From assembly GCF_000515415.1 (NCBI RefSeq), contig NZ_KI911783.1, forward strand, positions 6,745,831 through 6,809,830: 64,000 nt of DNA, written 5' to 3'. The position numbers and the translations under genes are program-made. This document shows positions 6,512-14,931 of the stretch, one piece after another (position 1 is the first letter of the stretch; each line of letters opens with the position of its first letter). This DNA comes from Bradyrhizobium sp. WSM1417. GTDB lineage: Bacteria > Pseudomonadota > Alphaproteobacteria > Rhizobiales > Xanthobacteraceae. The notes under the pieces were generated by a model. The model saw nothing but the letters and a program-made list of their open reading frames with translations. It ran no database searches and had not been told where the DNA came from.

Positions 6512-8421
6512 GCATGGCCGCTGAACCAAATGAATTGCGGGACGACGTCCTGAACGGCCTGCAGCTTTCGACGCAGCTCGAGCGGGTGTGGCGCACGCCG
6601 TCCGGACTTGTCGGCGCGCTCATGTCGGTCGATCACAAGGTCGTTGGCCGTCGCTACATCCTGACCGCATTCGCCTTCCTGCTTCTTGGCGGCATCCTTG
6701 CGATCCTGATGCGCGTTCAGCTTGCCGGGCCCGAGAAGACGTTTCTCTCGGCCGACAAGTACAATCAGGTCTTCACGATGCACGGCTCGACGATGATGTT
6801 CCTGTTTGCCGTGCCTGTCATGGAGGCGTTCGCCGTCTATCTGGTGCCGTTGATGGTCGGGACACGGAACATCGCCTTTCCGCGTCTGAATGCCTTCAGC
6901 TATTGGATGTTTCTATTCGGCGGTTGCTTTCTGTGGATCTCCTTCCTGTTCAACGTCGGCCCCGATGTCGGCTGGTTTTCCTACGTTCCCCTCTCCAGCC
7001 TGCAGTTCACACCGACCAAGCGGGCCGATGTCTGGGCGCAGATGATCACCTTCACCGAGGTAGCGGCGCTCGCGGTCGCCGTCGAGATCGTCGTCACCGT
7101 GTTCAAGCTCCGCGCGCCCGGCATGACGCTCGACCGCATCCCCCTGTTCGTCTGGGCCATGCTGGTGACGGCCTTCCTCGTGATGTTCGCGATGCCCTCG
7201 ATCATGGTCGCATCGACGTCACTGATCCTGGATCGCCTCGTCAATACCCGCTTCTATGATTCGTCATCGGGCGGACATCCCCTGCTCTGGCAGCATCTGT
7301 TCTGGTTCTTCGGCCATCCCGAGGTCTACATCATCTTCATCCCGGGTACGGGAATGGTCTCGGCGATCCTCGCGACGTTCGCGCGGCGGCCGGTGATCGG
7401 CTATCCCGTCGTGATCCTCTCCTTGATCGCGACCGGCTTCCTGTCGTTCGGCCTCTGGGTCCACCACATGTTCGTCACGGGCTTGCCCCAACTCGGCGCA
7501 GCCCTGTTCACAGCCTCCAGCATGCTGATCGCGGTGCCGAGCGGGCTGCAGATTTTCTGCTGGCTGGCAACGCTCTGGGACGGACGTCCGGTGTACCGGA
7601 CGCCGCTGTTGTTCGTGATCGGCTTCATCGTGATCTTCGTGCTCGGCGGGTTGTCCGGCGTCATGGTCGCCTCGGTCCCGATCGACACCCAGGTGCACGA
7701 CACCTATTTCGTCGTCGCCCATTTTCACTATGTCCTGATCGGCGGCGCTGTGTTCCCACTGGTCGGCGCGGTCTACTACTGGTTTCCCAAGATCGCGGGC
7801 CGCATGCTGAGCGAAAGACTCGGACGCTGGAATTTCTGGCTGGCCTTCATCGGCTTCAACGTCGCCTTCTTCCCGATGCACATCCTCGGGCTGATCGGAA
7901 TGCCGCGCCGGGTCTATACCTACACCGCCGACATGGACTGGGCGCACCTGAACCTCGTGTCCAGCGGCGGTGCTCTCATTTTCGCGTTTAGCTTCGCGCT
8001 GCTTCTGGCCAATGTGGTCTACAGCCTGCGCAAGGGCGCGCTTGCCGGCGACAATCCCTGGGATGCCTCGACGCTGGAATGGGCGACCTCGTCGCCGCCT
8101 CCGCCGCAGAATTTCGACCGCATTCCGGTCGTCAAGCACCGCGATCCGCTGTGGGCCGATAGCGAGAGCCTGCCTGTGGTCGCGGGTCTGAGCGCCGAGC
8201 GGCGCGAGGTGCTGCTGACCTCGCTGGCCGAAGCCGAGCCCCAGATCCGCGAGGCATCGCCCGAGCCGAGCATCTGGCCGCTGCTTGCGGCGATCGCAAC
8301 GACGATCTTCTTCATCGGATCGATCTTCACGCCTTGGGCGGTGCTCTGGGGCACGCCGCCGATGGCCGTGACTTTGATCGGCTGGTTCTGGCCGACCGGC
8401 AGCAAGGAGGACGAGGAGTGA
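6508..8421 (+). CDS. ctaD: Cytochrome c oxidase subunit I (caa3 type, 637 aa)
   Basis: This is the catalytic heme-copper subunit that reduces O2 and pumps protons. Conserved elements: MHGSTMMF (heme a ligand), HPEVYI (CuB His and cross-linked Tyr), HHMFVTG (two CuB His), and VVAHFHYV (heme ligands). Two extra membrane helices close the C-terminus (PLLAAIATTIFFIGSIF, then WGTPPMAVTLIGWFW), as in long subunit I variants. I chose GTG 6508, which overlaps the ctaC stop as GTGA and has GGAG upstream; ATG 6514 is the alternative. An open frame extends back to 6274 but overlaps ctaC. Confidence 0.95.
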   Translation: MSMAAEPNELRDDVLNGLQLSTQLERVWRTPSGLVGALMSVDHKVVGRRYILTAFAFLLLGGILAILMRVQLAGPEKTFLSADKYNQVFTMHGSTMMFLFAVPVMEAFAVYLVPLMVGTRNIAFPRLNAFSYWMFLFGGCFLWISFLFNVGPDVGWFSYVPLSSLQFTPTKRADVWAQMITFTEVAALAVAVEIVVTVFKLRAPGMTLDRIPLFVWAMLVTAFLVMFAMPSIMVASTSLILDRLVNTRFYDSSSGGHPLLWQHLFWFFGHPEVYIIFIPGTGMVSAILATFARRPVIGYPVVILSLIATGFLSFGLWVHHMFVTGLPQLGAALFTASSMLIAVPSGLQIFCWLATLWDGRPVYRTPLLFVIGFIVIFVLGGLSGVMVASVPIDTQVHDTYFVVAHFHYVLIGGAVFPLVGAVYYWFPKIAGRMLSERLGRWNFWLAFIGFNVAFFPMHILGLIGMPRRVYTYTADMDWAHLNLVSSGGALIFAFSFALLLANVVYSLRKGALAGDNPWDASTLEWATSSPPPPQNFDRIPVVKHRDPLWADSESLPVVAGLSAERREVLLTSLAEAEPQIREASPEPSIWPLLAAIATTIFFIGSIFTPWAVLWGTPPMAVTLIGWFWPTGSKEDEE

Positions 8422-9017
8422 GACAGACCATCGTCCGCAACGTCTCGGACCTGCCGACTTACGGCTATGGCCCGCGTAGTGGCCCGTGGTGGGGCGCCAT
8501 GGGTTTCATGGCGCTCGAAGGCATGGGCTTTGCCATTGCCATCGGCGCCTACCTTTATCTCTACGCAGTCAACCCGACCTGGCCGATCGGAGCATCCCCG
8601 CCGGATCTCTGGCCGGGGACGGTCGAGACGGTGATTTATCTATTGAGCATCATTCCCAACGAGTTCACGAACCGCGCCGCACACCGACAGGATCTCGCGA
8701 AAGTGCGGATCGGCCTGATCGTGATGGCCTTGATCGGCATCGCGCTCCTGGTGCTGCGCGGCTTCGAGTTCGCGCATCTCAACACCCGCTGGGACAATTC
8801 AGCCTACGGCTCGATCGTATGGCTCATTCTCGGGCTGCACACGACCCACCTTGCCACGGATGTCGGCGACACGGTCGTGCTGGCGGTGTTGATGTTCACG
8901 CGCCATGCGAAACCGCGCCGGTTCAGCGACGTGACCGACAACGTGTTCTACTGGAACTTCGTCGTGCTCGCCTGGCTGCCGCTCTATGTCTTGCTCGATT
9001 GGGTGCCACGCCTATGA
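8418..9017 (+). CDS. ctaE: Cytochrome c oxidase subunit III (199 aa)
   Basis: Five-helix subunit III type. Typical features: WWGAMGFMALEGMGFAIAIGAYLYL (helix with the conserved Glu), the LGLHTTHLATD segment and the terminal helix with WNFVVLAWLPLYVLLDWVP. Start GTG 8418 overlaps the ctaD stop (GTGA) and AAGGAGG lies just before. It stabilises the catalytic subunit during proton uptake. The length is that of the short five-helix forms found in caa3 and bo3 oxidases. Confidence 0.92.
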   Translation: MRQTIVRNVSDLPTYGYGPRSGPWWGAMGFMALEGMGFAIAIGAYLYLYAVNPTWPIGASPPDLWPGTVETVIYLLSIIPNEFTNRAAHRQDLAKVRIGLIVMALIGIALLVLRGFEFAHLNTRWDNSAYGSIVWLILGLHTTHLATDVGDTVVLAVLMFTRHAKPRRFSDVTDNVFYWNFVVLAWLPLYVLLDWVPRL

Positions 9018-9367
9018 CCGCAGCCGACGGACGTTCCAGACTGCTCTACTGGGCCGGCGTTGCGCTTGGGCCCATCGCTTGGGGCATCAATTTGCAAGGC
9101 GTCTACGTGCTCGCGCACTTCTCCTGCGAACAGACCAGGATCAGCGGCGCGATCATGAGTGCGGTTCTGGCTGTCGTCTCGCTCGCGGGCACTGTCATTT
9201 CCGCCCGCGCGGTTCGACGTGGCGCGGGGGCTGAATGGACGGATGCGCAAGGCGGCGGGCCACGAACGTTCATGGCCTGGCTTGGCGTCGGCTCCGGCGT
9301 GCTGTTTGCGCTGGTGATTGCGAACCAGTTCGCGGCCTCGCTCATGATCAGCCCATGCCTGCGCTGA
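9014..9367 (+). CDS. Small membrane protein of the caa3 operon (117 aa)
   Basis: ATG 9014 overlaps the ctaE stop. Three hydrophobic segments are visible (about residues 12-32, 46-65 and 90-112), with cysteines at FSCEQ and at the C-terminus (SPCLR). No known enzyme motif. Its place between ctaE and the CtaG-like gene suggests a structural or assembly role in the oxidase, but I do not recognise the family. The next gene starts inside it (13-bp overlap). Confidence 0.75.
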   Translation: MTAADGRSRLLYWAGVALGPIAWGINLQGVYVLAHFSCEQTRISGAIMSAVLAVVSLAGTVISARAVRRGAGAEWTDAQGGGPRTFMAWLGVGSGVLFALVIANQFAASLMISPCLR

Positions 9368-10278
9368 CCTTTGCAGCAGTGCTGTTCGCGCTGCTCGCGG
9401 GACCGGCCGCCGCGCACGGACTATCGGAGGTCGATCCCGGTTCGCTGTGGAGCTACGATCCCTGGCTGATGGCGCCGCTCTATGCCGTCGGTATCGGCTT
9501 CTATGTCGGAACGCAGCGGCTCTGGCACCATGCGGGTGGCGGCCGTGGCGTCAGCTTCCGCCAGGTCGCCGCATTCTGGACCGGATGGCTGGTGGCTGCG
9601 CTCGCCGTGACCTCGCCGCTGCACTGGCTCGGCGAGCGTCTGTTCACCGCGCACATGGTCGAGCACGAACTGCTGATGGTGGTCGCGGCACCGCTGATGG
9701 CGTTTGCCCGGATCAATGGGCCGATGCTGTGGAGCCTGCCGGCCCGGCTTCGCCCTGCGGCGGGTCGCGTGCTCAGTCTACCGATACTGGCGTGGCCGTG
9801 GCGGTTTGTGAGCCATCCCATGAGCGCGACCATCCTGCACGGCGCGGCGCTCTGGGTCTGGCACGCACCGCCGCTATATGCGTGGGCGCTCGAGAATACA
9901 GCGATTCATCGTCTCCAGCACATCAGCTTCTTTGCGACCGCGCTGTTGTTCTGGTGGGTGCTGCTGCATGGCCGCGGACAGGGCCGCAGCACCCGAATTC
10001 GCGACGGCATCGCTGTCGCGTGCCTGTTCATCACGATTTTGCATTCGGGTGTGCTCGGGGCTCTGCTGACGGTGTCGCCGCGGCTGTGGATCCCCGGTCA
10101 AGGCGCCCTCGCTGGCGAATTCGGCCTCTCGGCACTGGAGGACCAGCAGCTCGCCGGCATCCTGATGTGGGTGCCCATGGGCATGCTCTATACCGGCGCG
10201 GCGTTGTTCTTCGCTCATCGATGGCTGACTGCGAACGGCAGCCATTCCCACCTGCCGCTCATTCAACATCCGGGCTGA
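9355..10278 (+). CDS. ctaG: CtaG-like caa3 oxidase assembly factor (307 aa)
   Basis: A signal-like first helix is followed by about seven membrane helices with the histidine-rich motifs of the caa3_CtaG family: HMVEHELLMVVAAPLMAF, HGAALWVWHAPPLY and HRLQHISFFATALLFWW. These proteins are needed to assemble caa3 oxidase, probably for copper delivery. This family is distinct from the Cox11-type protein also called CtaG. ATG 9355 overlaps the previous gene; last gene of the oxidase operon. Confidence 0.88.
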   Translation: MPALTFAAVLFALLAGPAAAHGLSEVDPGSLWSYDPWLMAPLYAVGIGFYVGTQRLWHHAGGGRGVSFRQVAAFWTGWLVAALAVTSPLHWLGERLFTAHMVEHELLMVVAAPLMAFARINGPMLWSLPARLRPAAGRVLSLPILAWPWRFVSHPMSATILHGAALWVWHAPPLYAWALENTAIHRLQHISFFATALLFWWVLLHGRGQGRSTRIRDGIAVACLFITILHSGVLGALLTVSPRLWIPGQGALAGEFGLSALEDQQLAGILMWVPMGMLYTGAALFFAHRWLTANGSHSHLPLIQHPG

Positions 10279-10291
10279 GCGATGCTGCATA

Positions 10292-10317
10292 GGAACCGCA
10301 ACTTCTCTTCAGACGTT
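10292..10317 (+). promoter_or_regulatory. Perfect EcfG promoter
   Basis: GGAAC (10292-10296), 17 bp, CGTT (10314-10317). It lies 34 bp before ATG 10351 of the broken heme-binding-type gene. Confidence 0.8.
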
Positions 10318-10350
10318 CGCCTGCCGACTGCGACACTCCACGGAGGCCAC

Positions 10351-11140
10351 ATGAAAAAAGGATCCGTCATGGCGCTAACGGCTATCTTCACCGCAGCATT
10401 CTTGGTGCCTGTAGTCTTGAACGCGCAGGACCAACCCCAGCCAGGGATGTCGTGCCCGGTCGACCAACAAGCTCGCCGACATCCTCAAGAAGAGCGTCAA
10501 GCCGGGCGGCGGCCCAAGCAACGGAGGCCTCGACAACAACGAATGGGCTGCCGTCGTCAATCGGCAGGGCGTCGTCTGCGCGGTCGCCTACAGCGGCGGC
10601 AAGGTCGACGACCAGTGGCTCGGCAGCCGGGCCATCGCGGCCGAGAAGGCGAACACGGCGAATGCGTTCAGCCTGAAGGACAAGGCGATGGCGACGGCCA
10701 ATCTCTATGCGGGTGCGCAGCCCGGCGGGTTCCTGTTCGGCGCGGCCGTCGGCAACCCGCCCTCCCCGGAAGCCTTGTACGCCGGATCTCCGAACACCTT
10801 CGGCACGGCTCAGGATCCGATGGTGGGCAAGCCGATCGGCGGCACCATCGTATTCGGAGGCGGGCTGGCGCTCTACGACAGCAATGGCATCACGGGCGCG
10901 CTAGGCGTCAGCGGCGACAGCTCCTGCGCAGATCACAACGTGGCCTGGCGCGTGCGTCACCAGCTCGGGCTCGACCGCGTGCCGGCCGGCGTCAGCCCCA
11001 ACATGAAGGATGCGATCATCTACGACATCGGCCCCGACGGCAAAAGCCCGTCGGGATTTGGCCATCCCAAATGCAATGGCAAGGAAGACCAGATTGCAGT
11101 CGACCTCGGCGCCGGCGTATCCGGCAACGTCGTGAGATAG
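10351..11140 (+). pseudogene. Frameshifted exported protein, HbpS/GlcG (DUF336) heme-binding type
   Basis: ATG 10351 with GGAGG starts a clean signal peptide (MKKGSVMALTAIFTAAFLVP...LNAQDQPQPG). From about 10445 the frame is lost; the coding pattern resumes in another frame as TNKLADILKKSVKPGGGPSN and runs to 11140. The body has HbpS/GlcG-type features: VVNRQGVVCAVAYSGGKVDD, SRAIAAEKANTANAFS, PIGGTIVFGGGLALYD and GALGVSGDSSCADHNVAWRV. The switch could be explained by the loss of one G at each of two short G runs near 10448 and 10460, so either gene decay or a base-calling error is possible. An intact copy would encode about 263 residues. Confidence 0.7.
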
Positions 11141-11163
11141 CTCGTCGTCGGTCACACCTCTTT

Positions 11164-11188
11164 GGAACCAAGCGAAGTCGGAACGTTT
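11164..11188 (+). promoter_or_regulatory. EcfG-type promoter for the PQQ dehydrogenase cluster
   Basis: GGAAC (11164-11168), 16 bp, GTTT (11185-11188), i.e. GGAAC-N18-TT, 63 bp before the first start codon. A second GGAAC at 11180-11184 has no -10 partner. Confidence 0.5.
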
Positions 11189-11251
11189 GTACGTTCGTAA
11201 ACCGGCCTGCGACGCAGCGCGGCCTCGTCACTGCCGTGGAGATCTTCACAT

Positions 11252-13087
11252 ATGTTAATGCGTAGCTTCATGCGGCTACTGAGCGTGATTTGCTTGTCCT
11301 CGGCGGTGCTGTCGGCCGCCTCAGCACAGACTGATCTCGCTAGCCGCATGAAAGACCCGGCCCAGTGGCCGATGGCGGCGCGCGACTATGCCAACACCCG
11401 CTACAGCGAACTCGATCAGATCAACGCGTCCAATGCATCACGCCTCCAGCTTGCATGGACGTTCTCGGTGGGCGCCGACCGGGGCCAGGAGGCGGCGCCG
11501 CTCGTGGTCGACGGCACCATGTATGTGGTCGGCCCCTATGCGGGGCCCTACCCCAACCGTGTGTTCGCACTCGATGCTACGACCGGCGAATTGAAATGGT
11601 CCTACGCGCCGAAGCCGGAGCCCGCGGCCGCAGGCGTTGCCTGCTGCGACGTCGTCAATCGCGGACTCGCCTTCGACAACGGCAAGGTTTTCCTCAACAC
11701 GCTCGATAACCACACCGTCGCAATAGATGCCAAGTCCGGCAAAGAGCTTTGGCACACGAAGCTCGGCGAGATCAACAAGGGCGAAACCATCACGATGGCT
11801 CCCGTGGTGGTGAAAGGAAAGATTCTCGTCGGCAACAGCGGCGGCGAACTGGGCGTGCGCGGCTGGGTCACCGCCCTTGACGAAAACACCGGCGCCATCG
11901 CCTGGCGCGCCTATTCAACAGGCCCCGACAAGGACGTGCTGATCGGAGACGATTTCAAGCCGTTCTACGACAATCTCAAGGGCCAGGATCTCGGCGTGAA
12001 GACCTGGCCGGCCGACCGCTGGCAGGTCGGTGGCGGCACGGTCTGGGGCTGGATCTCCTACGATCCTGATCTGAATCTGATCTACTACGGCACGGCCAAC
12101 CCAAGCCCCTGGAATGCGAACCAGCGCAGCGGTGACAATCTCTGGAGCGCATCGATCTTCGCGCGAAACCCAGACACGGGCCAGGCGAAATGGGCCTACC
12201 AGGTCAACCCGCACGACCTCTTCGACCACGACGAGATCAACGAGAACGTGCTTGTCGACCTCGAGCTGAATGGCCAACCGCGTAAGGTTCTCATCCATCC
12301 CGGCCGCAACGGCTATATGTACGTGATGGATCGCGCCACCGGTGAAGTCATTTCGGCGGACGCCTATGAGTTCGTGAACGCATACAATGGCGTCGACCTC
12401 AAGACCGGCAAGATCATCCCGAACGAGGAGAAGACTCCACTCGTCGGCAAGACGGTTGAGAACATCTGCCCGACCGCTCCAGGCGCCAAGGACTGGCAGC
12501 CGAGCGCGTGGTCACCGCGCACAAAATTGCTCTACGTACCCCATCAGCATCTCTGCATGAATTTCAAGGCCTCTCAAGTCGGCTACATCGCCGGCACGCC
12601 CTATGTCGGCGCCGACGTCGACATGTATGCCGGCCCCGGCGGCTATCGTGGCGAGTTCATGGCCTGGGACCCGATCGCGCGCAAGAAGGTCTGGGAGATC
12701 CACGAGAAGCTGCCGGTCTGGAGCGGCGCGCTGGTCACAGCAGGTGATGTCGCCTTCTACGGCACCATGGATCGCCTTTTTAAAGTGGTCGATGCCAAGG
12801 ATGGGCACGTGCTCTGGCAGTTCCGCGCAGGCTCCGGGTTTATCGGCCAACCGATCTCCTATCGCGGCTCCGACGGACAGCAATACATCGCGATCCTGTC
12901 GGGCGTCGGCGGCTGGCCGGGTGTAGTGGCCAATGCCGAGGTCGATCCGCGGGTGCGCAACGGTGCGCTGGGGTTCACCGGCGCGACGCAGGATTTGCCG
13001 TTCTATACCGCCGGCGGGAGCGAGCTGCTGGTCTTCAAACTCGGCGGCGCGAATGGTCAGGACACCAGCCATGCGCCTTCGAAATAG
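11252..13087 (+). CDS. Periplasmic PQQ-dependent alcohol dehydrogenase, predicted lanthanide type (611 aa)
   Basis: Quinoprotein of the methanol/ethanol dehydrogenase family: signal peptide to about residue 26, then an eight-bladed propeller. Visible key residues: vicinal Cys131-Cys132 (GVACCDVV), metal ligands Glu199 (GNSGGELGVRG) and Asn283 (GTANPSPWN), and catalytic Asp325 in FDHDEIN. Asp327, two residues after the catalytic Asp, is the extra ligand that marks lanthanide-dependent enzymes (XoxF, ExaF/PedH); calcium enzymes have Ala or Ser there. It oxidises an alcohol or aldehyde and passes electrons to a cytochrome c. The substrate is not deducible. It is followed by a binding-protein gene and two cytochromes, the usual partner set. 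Confidence 0.9.
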   Translation: MLMRSFMRLLSVICLSSAVLSAASAQTDLASRMKDPAQWPMAARDYANTRYSELDQINASNASRLQLAWTFSVGADRGQEAAPLVVDGTMYVVGPYAGPYPNRVFALDATTGELKWSYAPKPEPAAAGVACCDVVNRGLAFDNGKVFLNTLDNHTVAIDAKSGKELWHTKLGEINKGETITMAPVVVKGKILVGNSGGELGVRGWVTALDENTGAIAWRAYSTGPDKDVLIGDDFKPFYDNLKGQDLGVKTWPADRWQVGGGTVWGWISYDPDLNLIYYGTANPSPWNANQRSGDNLWSASIFARNPDTGQAKWAYQVNPHDLFDHDEINENVLVDLELNGQPRKVLIHPGRNGYMYVMDRATGEVISADAYEFVNAYNGVDLKTGKIIPNEEKTPLVGKTVENICPTAPGAKDWQPSAWSPRTKLLYVPHQHLCMNFKASQVGYIAGTPYVGADVDMYAGPGGYRGEFMAWDPIARKKVWEIHEKLPVWSGALVTAGDVAFYGTMDRLFKVVDAKDGHVLWQFRAGSGFIGQPISYRGSDGQQYIAILSGVGGWPGVVANAEVDPRVRNGALGFTGATQDLPFYTAGGSELLVFKLGGANGQDTSHAPSK

Positions 13088-13910
13088 TTGTCGGGGCATC
13101 GCCCTTGGTTTTCTGGTCGGGCTTGCAACCACGGCGGCGGCAGCGTCGGATCGCGATCTTCGCGTCTGTGCCGATCCCAACAATCTGCCGTTCTCGAACA
13201 ACGCCGAAGCGGGATTCGAAAACAGGCTCGCGACGATGGTGGCCGAGCATTTCGGCCAGCAGGTCTCCTACACCTGGTGGGCGCAGCGCCGCGGCTTCAT
13301 CCGTAACACGCTGAAAGCCGGCAAATGCGACGTCGTCATGGGCGTGCCGTCCGGCTATGATCTCGTCGAGACGACCAAGCCCTATTATCGCTCGAGCTAC
13401 GTGTTCGTCACGCGCCAGGACCAGCACCTCGAGCTTTCGTCCCTGCTCGACCCGCGCTTGCATCACCTCGTGATCGGCGTGCATCTGATCGGCGACGATG
13501 GCAACAATCCCCCGCCGGCGCAGGCGCTCGGCGACCAGGGTATCGTCGATAACGTCCGCGGCTACTCCATCTACGGCGATTATCGCCAGGCCGATCCGCC
13601 GGCGCGCCTGATCGAAGCCGTCGAAAGCGGCAGCCTCGATGTCGCCGCAGCCTGGGGTCCGCTCGGCGGATATTTCGCCCAGCGCTCTGCCGTCCCGCTG
13701 ACGGTCACGCCGATCCGGGATTACGAACGCTTTGCACCGCAGCAGTTCCAGTTCGCCATCGCGATGGGCGTGCGTAAAGGCGACGACGCCTTGCGCGACC
13801 GACTGAATGCATTCATCGACGAGCATCGGTCCGAGATCACCTCGCTGCTACGCAGTTACGGCGTTCCGCTGGTCGACCAACCCGTTACGGTATCGGGAGG
13901 ACATGAGTGA
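13071..13910 (+). CDS. Quinoprotein-associated periplasmic binding protein (MoxJ/XoxJ type, 279 aa)
   Basis: Signal peptide (to about residue 26), then a two-lobed extracellular solute-binding fold beginning LRVCADPNNLPFSN, with GFENRLATMVAEHFG and KCDVVMGVPSGYDLVETTKPYY. This subgroup is found next to PQQ dehydrogenases; XoxJ is thought to help activate or load the enzyme rather than feed an ABC transporter. No permease or ATPase gene is nearby. ATG 13071 overlaps the dehydrogenase gene by 17 bp. Confidence 0.88.
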   Translation: MRLRNSCRGIALGFLVGLATTAAAASDRDLRVCADPNNLPFSNNAEAGFENRLATMVAEHFGQQVSYTWWAQRRGFIRNTLKAGKCDVVMGVPSGYDLVETTKPYYRSSYVFVTRQDQHLELSSLLDPRLHHLVIGVHLIGDDGNNPPPAQALGDQGIVDNVRGYSIYGDYRQADPPARLIEAVESGSLDVAAAWGPLGGYFAQRSAVPLTVTPIRDYERFAPQQFQFAIAMGVRKGDDALRDRLNAFIDEHRSEITSLLRSYGVPLVDQPVTVSGGHE

Positions 13911-14545
13911 TGTCTGCTCCAGCAATGCGCGCGAGCGCCCTGTCGTTGCTGCTGGCGGTCTTGCCGAATGGTGCGGGGCTGGCCCAGCAGACCTTGCCAC
14001 AGTCGCAGGAGGCGCAGATGCCGACGCTGTCTCCGCGCCCGAATTTCGGTGGCAGCGTCGGCAATGGCAGCCCCGGCGTCTTCATGCAGGTCCCGGTCAG
14101 TCACCTCCATCCCGGCGCGCAGCCGGACCCGCCGCAAATCAAGAATCCCGTGCAAGGTGATCCCAACGCGCAGCAGCGCGGGATGACCTACTATGTCAAC
14201 TTCAACTGCGTCGGCTGCCACGCGCCGAATGGCGGCGGCGGCATGGGGCCGGCGCTGAGTAACAACACCTTTATTTACGGCTCGCAGCCCGAGAACATCT
14301 TTCTCTCGATCTACCAGGGGCGGCCGAACGGGATGCCGGCGTGGGGCGGCGTGCTGCCTGACAGCGTGATCTGGGACCTCGTCACCTATATCGGCAAGAT
14401 CAGCAACGAGCCGAGCCACCAATGGGGCCGAACCTTTTCGGCCAATCTGCCTTCGCCCGAGGTCGAGCAAGTCCCGAGCGAGCAGGTCTCGACGACCGAT
14501 CCCTGGTCTGCCACCAAGTCCTTCAACTTCGGCCAGAAGCCCTGA
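13910..14545 (+). CDS. Periplasmic cytochrome c (211 aa), probable electron acceptor
   Basis: Signal peptide ending near GLAQQ, a proline-rich linker, then one cytochrome c domain with CVGCH (near residue 102) and a probable Met ligand at GRPNGMPAWGG. Its position behind the dehydrogenase and the XoxJ-type gene fits XoxG/PedF-like cytochromes that take electrons from the PQQ enzyme. A C-terminal extension of about 50 residues (ending FNFGQKP) follows the heme domain. ATG 13910 overlaps the previous stop; GGGAGG upstream. Confidence 0.88.
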   Translation: MSAPAMRASALSLLLAVLPNGAGLAQQTLPQSQEAQMPTLSPRPNFGGSVGNGSPGVFMQVPVSHLHPGAQPDPPQIKNPVQGDPNAQQRGMTYYVNFNCVGCHAPNGGGGMGPALSNNTFIYGSQPENIFLSIYQGRPNGMPAWGGVLPDSVIWDLVTYIGKISNEPSHQWGRTFSANLPSPEVEQVPSEQVSTTDPWSATKSFNFGQKP

Positions 14546-14562
14546 TCGGCCGGGGAGCAGCG

Positions 14563-14931
14563 ATGGCAAATCCGATCGCGAAATTGCTAGTCACCGCGCT
14601 ACTGGTCACGACAGGCGCCGCCTGCAAGGCTGCGGGCCCGGACAATTTCATGGGCGACGCGCATCGTGGCGCCGACCTCGTCAAGCAGTACCAGTGCGGC
14701 GGCTGTCACGATATTCCTGGTATTGCCGGCGCCGAAGGCAATGTCGGCCCACCCTTGCATCGGATCGGCACGCGGACCTACATCGCCGGCTACATCCAGA
14801 ACTCGCCGGACAACATGGCCGACTGGATTGAGGATCCACAGCGGGCGTTGCCGGGCAATGCCATGCCGCGAATGGGCATCCCACAGAAGGACGCGCGGGA
14901 TATCGCGGCGTTTCTCTATACGCTGAAGTGA
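14563..14931 (+). CDS. Small cytochrome c (122 aa)
   Basis: Signal segment (MANPIAKLLVTALLVTTGAACKA), then a heme domain with CGGCH and a Met ligand in NAMPRMGIP. The pattern resembles the heme domain at the end of subunit II of this window's caa3 oxidase (NLMPKMPL), so it may shuttle electrons between the dehydrogenases and that oxidase (inference). Ribosome site GGGGAG. Its stop overlaps the GTG of the next gene. Confidence 0.85.
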   Translation: MANPIAKLLVTALLVTTGAACKAAGPDNFMGDAHRGADLVKQYQCGGCHDIPGIAGAEGNVGPPLHRIGTRTYIAGYIQNSPDNMADWIEDPQRALPGNAMPRMGIPQKDARDIAAFLYTLK

